DNA of 64,000 nucleotides. Source: Paragonimus westermani (Eukaryota; Platyhelminthes; Trematoda; Plagiorchiida; Troglotrematidae). The number at the start of each line of letters is the position of its first letter. The first letter of the stretch is position 1. The translations under genes were made by a program, and so were the position numbers. The notes under the pieces were generated by a model. It was not told where the DNA came from. It made no database searches and saw only the letters and a list, made by a program, of their open reading frames with translations. This document shows, piece after piece, positions 25,241 through 36,000 of the stretch. The DNA lies in assembly GCA_008508345.1 (NCBI GenBank), contig QNGE01001691.1:18951-82950 (forward strand), written 5' to 3'.

Positions 25241-26199
25241 GTTCAGCGATTCAGCGATAGATACACAGGTTCGAGGCAGTGACCCAAGGTTTCCGGAACC
25301 AGTCGGTTTTTTCCTTGCTCAGTGTCAATGGGCGTCTGTGGATCTGAAAGGCAGTCGTTGAAAACAGGCCGTAGCACCGCTCTTGGGGATTACAGTGAAT
25401 GCCAAGAACAAGGTAAGATTACTCGTATAATGCCATTTTAGGTAAATGAGAATCAAGCAAACCTTTAAAGCGATCCCTAGAAGCGTTGCTGACAACCCTA
25501 GAAGGAAGGCTGTTCCAATAATTAATAACCCCGTAAAAAAGAACTGTCTAAGATAGGTCCAAGGACGAAGCTTGAAAAGCTTCCTATTATGTCCTCGTCG
25601 GCCGTCACCATTCGCTACAGTGAAGAACTGTTCTACAAGACCTACTCTAAAGAAGAAGTGTGTGAGTGATAAATCACCGCGAAGTTTCCGAAATTCAAGT
25701 GGGTAAAGGTCGAGAATCTCAAGTCGAGACTCGTAAGCAACAATAATCAGGCCCCCGACCATCTTGGTAGCTACGCGCCGGACACGCTCAACAGCTAATA
25801 CGTCTCTCTGCATGCCGGTATACACGACCTGATTGGCATACTCGAGGAGCGGTCTTATATAAATTCCATAGAGCGTTTAAAAATCTTTCTCGTCTATGCG
25901 GGGAAAAACGCGCCTAATCACCATAAGAGCGGCAAATCCCTTTTTGCCGACATCTTATGGTGCTACGTGAAGGAGAAGTTAGACTACAATCGGATGCCCA
26001 AGTCTTTCTTCAGATCGATTCTCATGATATCTACTGTGCCATATGCACTGTGAATCATGAAGGCATTGCCAGAATCTTCACTGAGTGACATGTGAGCACA
26101 GTTATTGTCGTTTATTGGGAGACTGTAATCGTCCGACCAGCGCTTGATTGCGTCAAGATCAATTTGTAGTACACTGGGATCAGCAACATTCTAGATTTA
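25241..26199 (-). mobile_element. CR1 fragment (RT C-terminus and 3' UTR), minus strand
   Basis: The minus strand matches the intact element from about 20795 to 21742. It has the ALQIDLDAIKRW region, then an open 166-codon part (25325-25825) beginning around MYTGMQRDVLAVERV, then the 3' UTR and AATCGCTG tail at 25241-25260. Substitutions and in-frame stops upstream of 25825 show it is a pseudo-copy. Its 5' truncation point lies about 340 bp upstream of the CSP ATG, in the opposite orientation. Confidence 0.9.
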
Positions 26200-26540
26200 C
26201 TCAGTTTGATTCATGAGCACATGGTCAGTTGTGTCTAATTTCCTGCTTCGGATTAAACAAGGTTTGTCCGCAGCAACAACCACGGGGGATAGTCCTGAAT
26301 TCCGCCGGAATTTGTCTCTAAATCTGACTACGTTAATTCCGCTAACTCCATTTTCATCCCTAGCCTTAATAATTGCTTTACATTGCTTCACATGCTGCAG
26401 CGTCATTCTGCACTTCAAGCAATGTTGATGCATTTACAATCCTATTCATGGAGATAGGTAACCATCTAATGATTTGTTGATCCAGTAAGTAAATCTTACA
26501 TCAACTTTTGTTTTTGGCGCAATTTCAATTTTTATGTGAA

Positions 26541-26692
26541 ATGGCACCCTCTGCCACGTCTAGAAAGCTTTCGTGAGTTGTTTGGTTTCTAGTGCTTATT
26601 TTACTGATAGAACGCACGGTGAGTCGCTTTATCATACTCTTGGCGTCCCCCGTGGGGCTCCTGAAGAGGATCTGAAGAAGGCTTACAAGAAG
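26541..26692 (+). other. DNAJC5: First copy of CSP exons 1-2 (probable assembly duplicate)
   Basis: The exon-intron-exon unit (26541-26572, 38 bp intron, 26611-26692) is identical to 33041-33192 at an offset of exactly 6,500. It has no downstream partner exons of its own before the N at 28212. If the flanking repeat is an uncollapsed contig overlap, this is the same locus counted twice. If the duplication were real, it would be an orphan promoter-proximal fragment that could splice to exon 3. Confidence 0.85.
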
Positions 26693-28211
26693 GTATGTTT
26701 TTCTTGCAGCCGGGTGAACATCAGGGCATACATTTATGTACGACTTCAGTTACAGTCAAACCGTCGTTTTTCACGGTTTTCGCTGAAGCGTATAACGGCC
26801 GAAGTGTTGATTTACCTTTATTCATTCTGAGTAATAAAAATGGTCTCTGAGTAATGGCGTTGTATTTCCAACGAACCTGCTGTGACCCATACGATTTCAG
26901 CTTCTCTCTTTCTGTTTACGGACTGTAACTCAACACACACCGCCGACAACGATATTCATATGTCCAACTCAATTTCGTTCGAACCAAATTGAACTGAAGT
27001 TCATAGAGCGTGTGCTATGGTAGTCTGATAGTCCGGTTTCTTGCGTTGATAGGCAACAACACTTCGATTATGAGGACCTAGTTCCAGGCATTCTCTGCCT
27101 AATGCACATGACCTACAACCGTAGAACTTCAGGTCTGTATATAAGAAAAAGAGCTGGTAACTGATCAAGTTGACAAGAAACAAGTGGTATGCAGGCCCGT
27201 TAACAAGGTGAAACCAAGAAAATCGTATTCAAGTGGTCACACATATGTACACCTCCATCTTCACTCACAATCGGTTATATGCACATAGTCCTTTGGTTGC
27301 ATATGATACTCTCTTAATAAACATATACATATCTGTGTACTTCACATTCGTATGTAATTACGACACTCCCTCCCATCGTAAAGTACCCAGGGAAGCAATG
27401 TTATGCTGCTTGAACACCGAAACTGGAGTTTGCAGGCTGCCTACATCCGTGTGAACTTACTAACAAGTCACCATCAGAATGTGCTTTTGGTTGCTTATCT
27501 ACTCTTACTTGACTGCTGTTTAGGACGCCTTTAAGAGAGAAGAAACGCCAAAACCGAGGAGGTAAGTGAAGCAGTCTTGTAATTTAGGCGTAAGGGACTT
27601 ACTTTATGATAACCCAATCATGTAGAAACCCCCTAATAATCAGTAGCGACGCATAAGCTCACTAATACTTGGATAGTCGGATGTGTATTTATGAACAATA
27701 TGGGGGAGGTAGAGCAGAGTTCTACAAATCTCATCTCCCGCCACGCCCGCTATAGATCTGAATATTGTAAATTCATGGTCGTTTATGACAACGTGTAATG
27801 ATTCGTTTCAGTCTACTCCATGTGCATCCCCACGAGCGATAACGGAACTGCAACGTCTCTCATCAAAGTGGTGTGTAGGTTCAGTTAGTACCTCACACCT
27901 ATTACGGGAGATTTCTAGGCAGTACTTCATATTACAAACAATAGGAATGTGCACACATTCCTACATATACGCGGCTGTTCACTTCCAGGCAAAGCCACCT
28001 AAAATCAGGCTGCCATGCACGTGAAAAGTCAGTAACACAAGTCTAAATAATATCAGTAACCACTCGGTTTCAGATCTGGTTTAGCTTATGTTGAATAGAT
28101 TCGACTGTTGTGGCTTCCAGGGCGTATGGAGGGAGCGTGTTCCGTGCGTTCACTACTCTGGAAGAAAAACAAAGCATGGACCCCTTTATTTGCTTACGGT
28201 TTGTGGATCAC

Positions 28212-28212
28212 N
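28212..28212. other. Single ambiguous base (N) at contig junction
   Basis: This is the only N I noticed in the window. It sits exactly between the two 6,499 bp copies, as expected for two contigs placed end to end without merging their overlap. Confidence 0.95.
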
Positions 28213-31200
28213 GCCTCGAACCCGTGTATCAATCGCTGCAATCGCTGAAAATCGCAGTCGTTACGCGGTCGAGGTGGTATAGCATGATGGCAGTGGATAA
28301 TGCACTCTTATTACTGCCGAAGGCTTCCACAACCATTCCGGATAACCCACAGCTGCCCCTGACATTACCACGGAGCAAACTTAACCAAGTTCGCATGACT
28401 CCGACTAGCCGTGGAGTGAGCCGTTCAAATTTACTAACAACCTTGTTAAGTCGACGGATGGCACCGAGTGCTTTAGGACCGGAAAGTTTCGAATTTTTCT
28501 TACCTCATACAACACTGATTAAACGGTGCTAATCAGCTTGGTCTACTAAAGGCCTCATAGCAGTTTAGCCGAGAATTTAGTTCTTTCCAATGACTATCGC
28601 ACAGAGAGTTAACGAGCTGTTCTGGTGGTACTTTCCTCGATGAACTGCAACCACAACCTTCGTAAGTGTTCTTCTAGGTTTTACTCTTCAAATAACACCG
28701 AGGCATTTTGTTGACCACCCAAAAAGGCTTCCGGGGATCAGACCCACTCAAAGGTGGATATCGTCTTCCCAACATCCATCGTCTTCATTTGCAATTCAGC
28801 TTGTCAACAGGCGCTAGATTGAGGCCGTCATATCATCGTGGTTCACCAGTAATATGACCAGGTTTAAGAACGATGCTCAACCTCGTTCTCCTAACATACT
28901 GAAGGCAGTCTTCGATACTACAGTGGCTGCTGTGTCTTGCCGACCGTGCTTGCTCATGAAGAAATGCTATGGGGACTATCTGGTAGACACTAGGAAGCCA
29001 CACGATGTGTGAATCAGCAACTTGTATGCCCCTCTGAATCGTTGAAAGGATTAGCCAAATTCCCATGAATCGGCCAAAATGGTAGGGAAGTTCTCCGGAG
29101 AAAGTCGGGTGTTTAGAGGGTATATATCTGTGCTCTGTCGATTACGATTTTCGAGATTTTCGAGGAGTCCGAGAGGTTTGCGAACGATTTCTTGGAGCCG
29201 CTAGGCTGCGATGTAACAGGGAGATAGACGAAACTGCTCCGGATAACTCGGAACCTTGTTTAGGATAGGCGACACACCTTGAGATAGGGTACCTACTGTT
29301 AGTGAAACCCATTTTTCCCGTCCAAAACCGCCTCCTTCCTCGAGAAGACGATCCTATCCGATCATTATAAGCGGAAATGTCGTGAACATTCGAGAGGTGA
29401 CCTCCACTAGTTTTTTACCTGTCTGGCCTTTATTCCGCTACGCTCATTGGTGGTTTAGTGACCTTAACTGTTTTTTGATGTCTGTCTTTCGGTTTTCTGA
29501 TTCGAGAATGTTGGTAGATCACTATACATCCTATAAATACCATGCAATTTTTCTCCATGTTGCACACGTTTCGGAGCCGAACAAAGCTGCTTTTTGCACC
29601 CGTCCATTGGTTTGTCTTGAGCGCAATTAACGGGGACCGCCGCGTATTTTTGGGACCAAGATTGCCGTGTTAATTACATCAAGGAGCATAGCCCGATTTC
29701 CTATCAATCGCCTTGTTATATCGGTGAGGAAAAAGTGTACCGAGTCAAGGGTTACAAGACCTACATACCTTCGCTGGGATCGAGCTGGATATCCTATTTA
29801 CTCTGATTGCGATAAGGTATGCTTATTAGAGGACACGCATATCGGTACCTTCGTCCCAGAACCCTCAAGACCATTCAGTAAACTAGACACAGAAATCAAA
29901 GAGCACACCTTTCCATCGGATGTGAAGATCTATAAGGCTAGATTTTTCGACAACTTAGGGATCTGAACATTCCCAAAAGTTGCTGGATCACATGAAGATG
30001 GACTTAACTAATTCGTAAACTTGCGAGAGGTATTTACGGTCTGCTTGCTCTGGACTTTCAAAAGTGCACTGAAAAAGGAGTCCTCACTATAAACTGTCAC
30101 GGGGCGGTGGTTTGTCCCATACATAAGAACGGGACGAGACACCACCTGAATACCATCCATCTGTGAGCTTGGCAAGCATCACGGTGAAACTCCTCGGCCA
30201 GTAAAAGTGGAGATCGAAACCCATCCGATCTAATTTGGGCCCCTTACTCCAGCCCAAAAACGCTTCAGGCGTAGTCGTTCTCGTCTCACAAATATTCTTC
30301 TGGCGTATGGGGAATTGAACGAGAACAGTGGACCAGGGTCATGACGTAGATGCGGTTTCCATTAAAGTCGGTAAGTTTTATGACAACGTACCTCACCACA
30401 GCCTGTGTATAGAACACTGTTAGATTGGGTGGATATACTTCACGAGGAATATCTGCGCTTTTGTGTGGTAGAGAGCGGCGTGTCCGTGTAGGAAGGGATA
30501 ATCCACCCAAAGTGATTTGATGAACGGCATGTACAGAGTTCGCGTTTAGTGCCTCCCCTCTTCTCGATTCATGTCAGTGAGCGTCCGGACCTCCTGAACG
30601 TGCCTTCATTGCTGTTTACGGACAACCACAAAATGTGGCAGATTGTGGATAACTCACGAGGTACGGAGGCCCTGTGGGAGGCTCCGAAACAGCTTCGGAT
30701 GTGGCCAGCAGATTAGCTGCCGCTAATAAGTAGGGGCAGATACACAGTGTTACGTTCCGGTTCTGCTGAATTTTTTCACGTTACCTTACACAAGAGAGGT
30801 GCTAAAACCTAGTTTCAAGGACTGTCTTTCAGGTCAGCTGAAAAACGTTGGATATCGAAGCGGAACAACGAAGTAAAGTGACTCGGGCTCCCAACCTCAA
30901 ATTCGTCGACTAATAGCCGGAAATCGCTGAAACCGAGTTGTCTGTAGTGAGTCTGCAGGTGAGTCTTGGTTCCCTCATCTTCGGCGACCACAAGGTCAGC
31001 AGTCAATGGAGCTAGGCTGTCGACAGATGCTCCCGTATGCTACGGGTGACTAGTTGACCATTCAGTGGTTATGATGGGGGGCGTTCTGTAAGTCCTCTGC
31101 TGCATTTGCGAGAACTTACCTCGAATAGTGCGTCTAGGCCGAACTGCCATGTTATGTGTGTGATGCGGTAGCACAAAAGAGGTTCATGCCTTCGGACACT

Positions 31201-31740
31201 CGTCTGTCTCTCGATATACCCAGAAAAACTTGGCAGACTGGGAGTGTGTTCACCGTTTTACCAACGACTACGGAGTGCCCCGATTCTAGCATACAATGTA
31301 TTCACCCAGCGTGTTTGTCCTGATTCCTCCGGGTTTTCTACACCGGCACGGCCACAGATTTTCCTTGGACAACTCCCGAGGTCGAATAAACCTCGTTTTG
31401 ACGATGTAAGATTTTAATCTCGTCTGTCTCGGTGCGTCATAGATCACTGGAATACATTTCCAGAGGATGTGGTGCCTTCGCAATCAGTCAGAAATTTTAT
31501 GTGCAAGCTTGATGTTACTGGACTGCAGTGTACTCTCTTCCCATACGTGTGCTACTACTTGCACGTTACCTTATATCAAATAATCACATGTTATTCGTCC
31601 CTCACGTGTTTTCATCAACGGCCCTTGCCAACAACTACCGATTTGTCTGGCCTAACACACTGTCCCTCACACACCAGTTAACTGATTTCTCTGTTACATG
31701 AATGGTGCAGCGAGACTGCTGTGCCGATAGCGTAGACATT

Positions 31741-32699
31741 GTTCAGCGATTCAGCGATAGATACACAGGTTCGAGGCAGTGACCCAAGGTTTCCGGAACC
31801 AGTCGGTTTTTTCCTTGCTCAGTGTCAATGGGCGTCTGTGGATCTGAAAGGCAGTCGTTGAAAACAGGCCGTAGCACCGCTCTTGGGGATTACAGTGAAT
31901 GCCAAGAACAAGGTAAGATTACTCGTATAATGCCATTTTAGGTAAATGAGAATCAAGCAAACCTTTAAAGCGATCCCTAGAAGCGTTGCTGACAACCCTA
32001 GAAGGAAGGCTGTTCCAATAATTAATAACCCCGTAAAAAAGAACTGTCTAAGATAGGTCCAAGGACGAAGCTTGAAAAGCTTCCTATTATGTCCTCGTCG
32101 GCCGTCACCATTCGCTACAGTGAAGAACTGTTCTACAAGACCTACTCTAAAGAAGAAGTGTGTGAGTGATAAATCACCGCGAAGTTTCCGAAATTCAAGT
32201 GGGTAAAGGTCGAGAATCTCAAGTCGAGACTCGTAAGCAACAATAATCAGGCCCCCGACCATCTTGGTAGCTACGCGCCGGACACGCTCAACAGCTAATA
32301 CGTCTCTCTGCATGCCGGTATACACGACCTGATTGGCATACTCGAGGAGCGGTCTTATATAAATTCCATAGAGCGTTTAAAAATCTTTCTCGTCTATGCG
32401 GGGAAAAACGCGCCTAATCACCATAAGAGCGGCAAATCCCTTTTTGCCGACATCTTATGGTGCTACGTGAAGGAGAAGTTAGACTACAATCGGATGCCCA
32501 AGTCTTTCTTCAGATCGATTCTCATGATATCTACTGTGCCATATGCACTGTGAATCATGAAGGCATTGCCAGAATCTTCACTGAGTGACATGTGAGCACA
32601 GTTATTGTCGTTTATTGGGAGACTGTAATCGTCCGACCAGCGCTTGATTGCGTCAAGATCAATTTGTAGTACACTGGGATCAGCAACATTCTAGATTTA
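31741..32699 (-). mobile_element. CR1 fragment, second copy in the 6.5 kb repeat
   Basis: This is the same element as 25241-26199, at an offset of 6,500. It is part of the large direct repeat and is not an independent insertion. Confidence 0.9.
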
Positions 32700-33040
32700 C
32701 TCAGTTTGATTCATGAGCACATGGTCAGTTGTGTCTAATTTCCTGCTTCGGATTAAACAAGGTTTGTCCGCAGCAACAACCACGGGGGATAGTCCTGAAT
32801 TCCGCCGGAATTTGTCTCTAAATCTGACTACGTTAATTCCGCTAACTCCATTTTCATCCCTAGCCTTAATAATTGCTTTACATTGCTTCACATGCTGCAG
32901 CGTCATTCTGCACTTCAAGCAATGTTGATGCATTTACAATCCTATTCATGGAGATAGGTAACCATCTAATGATTTGTTGATCCAGTAAGTAAATCTTACA
33001 TCAACTTTTGTTTTTGGCGCAATTTCAATTTTTATGTGAA

Positions 33041-33072
33041 ATGGCACCCTCTGCCACGTCTAGAAAGCTTTC
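33041..33072 (+). CDS. DNAJC5: CSP coding exon 1 (N-terminus)
   Basis: The exon runs from ATG through residues [11 protein letters not shown] and ends with two bases (TC) of a split serine codon. It is followed by GTGAGT. The extension before the J domain is short and serine-rich, as in other CSPs, where this region carries a phosphorylatable serine just before the J domain. The next exon starts only 38 bp downstream. Confidence 0.88.
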
Positions 33073-36000
33073 GTGAGTTGTTTGGTTTCTAGTGCTTATT
33101 TTACTGATAGAACGCACGGTGAGTCGCTTTATCATACTCTTGGCGTCCCCCGTGGGGCTCCTGAAGAGGATCTGAAGAAGGCTTACAAGAAGGTATGTTT
33201 TTCTTGCAGCCGGGTGAACATCAGGGCATACATTTATGTACGACTTCAGTTACAGTCAAACCGTCGTTTTTCACGGTTTTCGCTGAAGCGTATAACGGCC
33301 GAAGTGTTGATTTACCTTTATTCATTCTGAGTAATAAAAATGGTCTCTGAGTAATGGCGTTGTATTTCCAACGAACCTGCTGTGACCCATACGATTTCAG
33401 CTTCTCTCTTTCTGTTTACGGACTGTAACTCAACACACACCGCCGACAACGATATTCATATGTCCAACTCAATTTCGTTCGAACCAAATTGAACTGAAGT
33501 TCATAGAGCGTGTGCTATGGTAGTCTGATAGTCCGGTTTCTTGCGTTGATAGGCAACAACACTTCGATTATGAGGACCTAGTTCCAGGCATTCTCTGCCT
33601 AATGCACATGACCTACAACCGTAGAACTTCAGGTCTGTATATAAGAAAAAGAGCTGGTAACTGATCAAGTTGACAAGAAACAAGTGGTATGCAGGCCCGT
33701 TAACAAGGTGAAACCAAGAAAATCGTATTCAAGTGGTCACACATATGTACACCTCCATCTTCACTCACAATCGGTTATATGCACATAGTCCTTTGGTTGC
33801 ATATGATACTCTCTTAATAAACATATACATATCTGTGTACTTCACATTCGTATGTAATTACGACACTCCCTCCCATCGTAAAGTACCCAGGGAAGCAATG
33901 TTATGCTGCTTGAACACCGAAACTGGAGTTTGCAGGCTGCCTACATCCGTGTGAACTTACTAACAAGTCACCATCAGAATGTGCTTTTGGTTGCTTATCT
34001 ACTCTTACTTGACTGCTGTTTAGGACGCCTTTAAGAGAGAAGAAACGCCAAAACCGAGGAGGTAAGTGAAGCAGTCTTGTAATTTAGGCGTAAGGGACTT
34101 ACTTTATGATAACCCAATCATGTAGAAACCCCCTAATAATCAGTAGCGACGCATAAGCTCACTAATACTTGGATAGTCGGATGTGTATTTATGAACAATA
34201 TGGGGGAGGTAGAGCAGAGTTCTACAAATCTCATCTCCCGCCACGCCCGCTATAGATCTGAATATTGTAAATTCATGGTCGTTTATGACAACGTGTAATG
34301 ATTCGTTTCAGTCTACTCCATGTGCATCCCCACGAGCGATAACGGAACTGCAACGTCTCTCATCAAAGTGGTGTGTAGGTTCAGTTAGTACCTCACACCT
34401 ATTACGGGAGATTTCTAGGCAGTACTTCATATTACAAACAATAGGAATGTGCACACATTCCTACATATACGCGGCTGTTCACTTCCAGGCAAAGCCACCT
34501 AAAATCAGGCTGCCATGCACGTGAAAAGTCAGTAACACAAGTCTAAATAATATCAGTAACCACTCGGTTTCAGATCTGGTTTAGCTTATGTTGAATAGAT
34601 TCGACTGTTGTGGCTTCCAGGGCGTATGGAGGGAGCGTGTTCCGTGCGTTCACTACTCTGGAAGAAAAACAAAGCATGGACCCCTTTATTTGCTTACGGT
34701 TTGTGGATCACCATATGGTGCCACTTAGCTTGGACATTGTCATCGGCTGCAAAATGTACTAGCTGATTCATTGGTAAGGCCTACTAAGATCTGTATGAAA
34801 CCTTCTTCGTCCGAATGGGAATAGGCTGAGGAGTTTCAGTCCACTGGTATAGCCTAAGAGCTTCATGTTTCATGCCAATCTAGTAGCTACCTTTTGTACG
34901 TTTTCAAGGTGTTTATCGTTTTGAAGGCTTATATTCAAGACCTGAGTATAGTACTACAAATGAAGCCTAGCAAACGTTCCACATTGTGGAATCAGTACTT
35001 TCGGCTTCGTAGATGAGATGGTTCTCGTGGAGTAGACTGGCGAGATTCTTGCCTTCTTTGTCAATAAAATACAGTGTCGCGGGTCTGAAGTTGCTCCTGT
35101 TTCTAGTTCTGATATTTCCAAGTTGATCTGAATTAGCTCTCTCGCAGTGAGCAGGTGTCTTCTACTTGATCTCTTACAGTCTTTTATGAGGTGCAAGCGT
35201 GTTTCTGGGTTAAAGGGTGGATTCTGGCCGGCTGACTCGTTGGCAAGCTTTACCAAGCCAGACTGGATGACATCCGGTTTTGGGTTTCCGACGATTTTCA
35301 AATCATCAGCGAACACATAATATAGAAGCGACAGGGGAATCGTTGGATCATTTACGTATATTAAAAAGCGCAGAAATCCCAGAAATGAACTTTATAAAAC
35401 TCCATCTATACAGGGATACGGTCTGGAGCTGGGTCGTCCAACGGTGACTTTGAACATCCTGTTAGAGAGTAAATCTGCTACCCATCGAATTTTAACCGGT
35501 GTTATCTGATAATGCTACGGTTTTAGTAATAGCAATTCAAATGCTTCACTGATGTTCACATAACATATTTCCGTCGGTTCTTCTCTGTACAAGCGTTGTG
35601 TTATTTAATTCAGAAGGCAGCAAGTTGGGTAGATATGACCCTTTCTTTACGAATCTATGTTGATTCGTATACAACAAACCTTTTGGCTAATTGCTGAACC
35701 ATCTTATTTCTAATAACGGCTTTGTACATTTTCATTAGAATGCAAATGAGACTCACCGATCGATAGCTACCAGTTGACTTTTTGTCCCTACCTTTGTGTA
35801 CAGCTATGACATTAACCCCCTTCAAATTGTGAGCAATTCTTCCTTCCTTGATAGACTGATTAAGAACATTGGTTACTGGGATGTATGATACACAGGCTAG
35901 CGGACGACTGATAGCCTCGTGAATACCATCTGGCTCCGGGGCCTTTTAAGCTTTCAATTGCCGCAGTATTCCCTATCTTGTGGGGTCTGATGTGCTTCCA

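Larger units (their letters stand above)
21713..28211. repeat. 6,499 bp direct repeat, copy 1
   Basis: It starts GCCTCGAACCCGTGTATC inside the 3' tail of the CR1 element and ends TTTGTGGATCAC just before the N. By eye it matches 28213-34711 base for base at offset 6,500, except for three substitutions: 21833 A/C, 22544 A/G and 23057 T/A. It contains the CSP 5' exons and a minus-strand CR1 fragment. From 21743 to 25240 and from 26693 to 28211, no gene is visible outside the CSP sequence. Confidence 0.97.
28213..34711. repeat. 6,499 bp direct repeat, copy 2
   Basis: This is the partner of 21713-28211, beginning directly after the single N. Its right end coincides with the start of a LINE remnant on the minus strand. 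It is the copy that continues into the rest of the CSP gene. Confidence 0.97.

Noticed and set aside
26541..33192. Two tandem CSP genes
   Set aside because: Only exons 1-2 are repeated. The copies abut an N and are virtually identical, so a contig overlap is more likely than a second gene.
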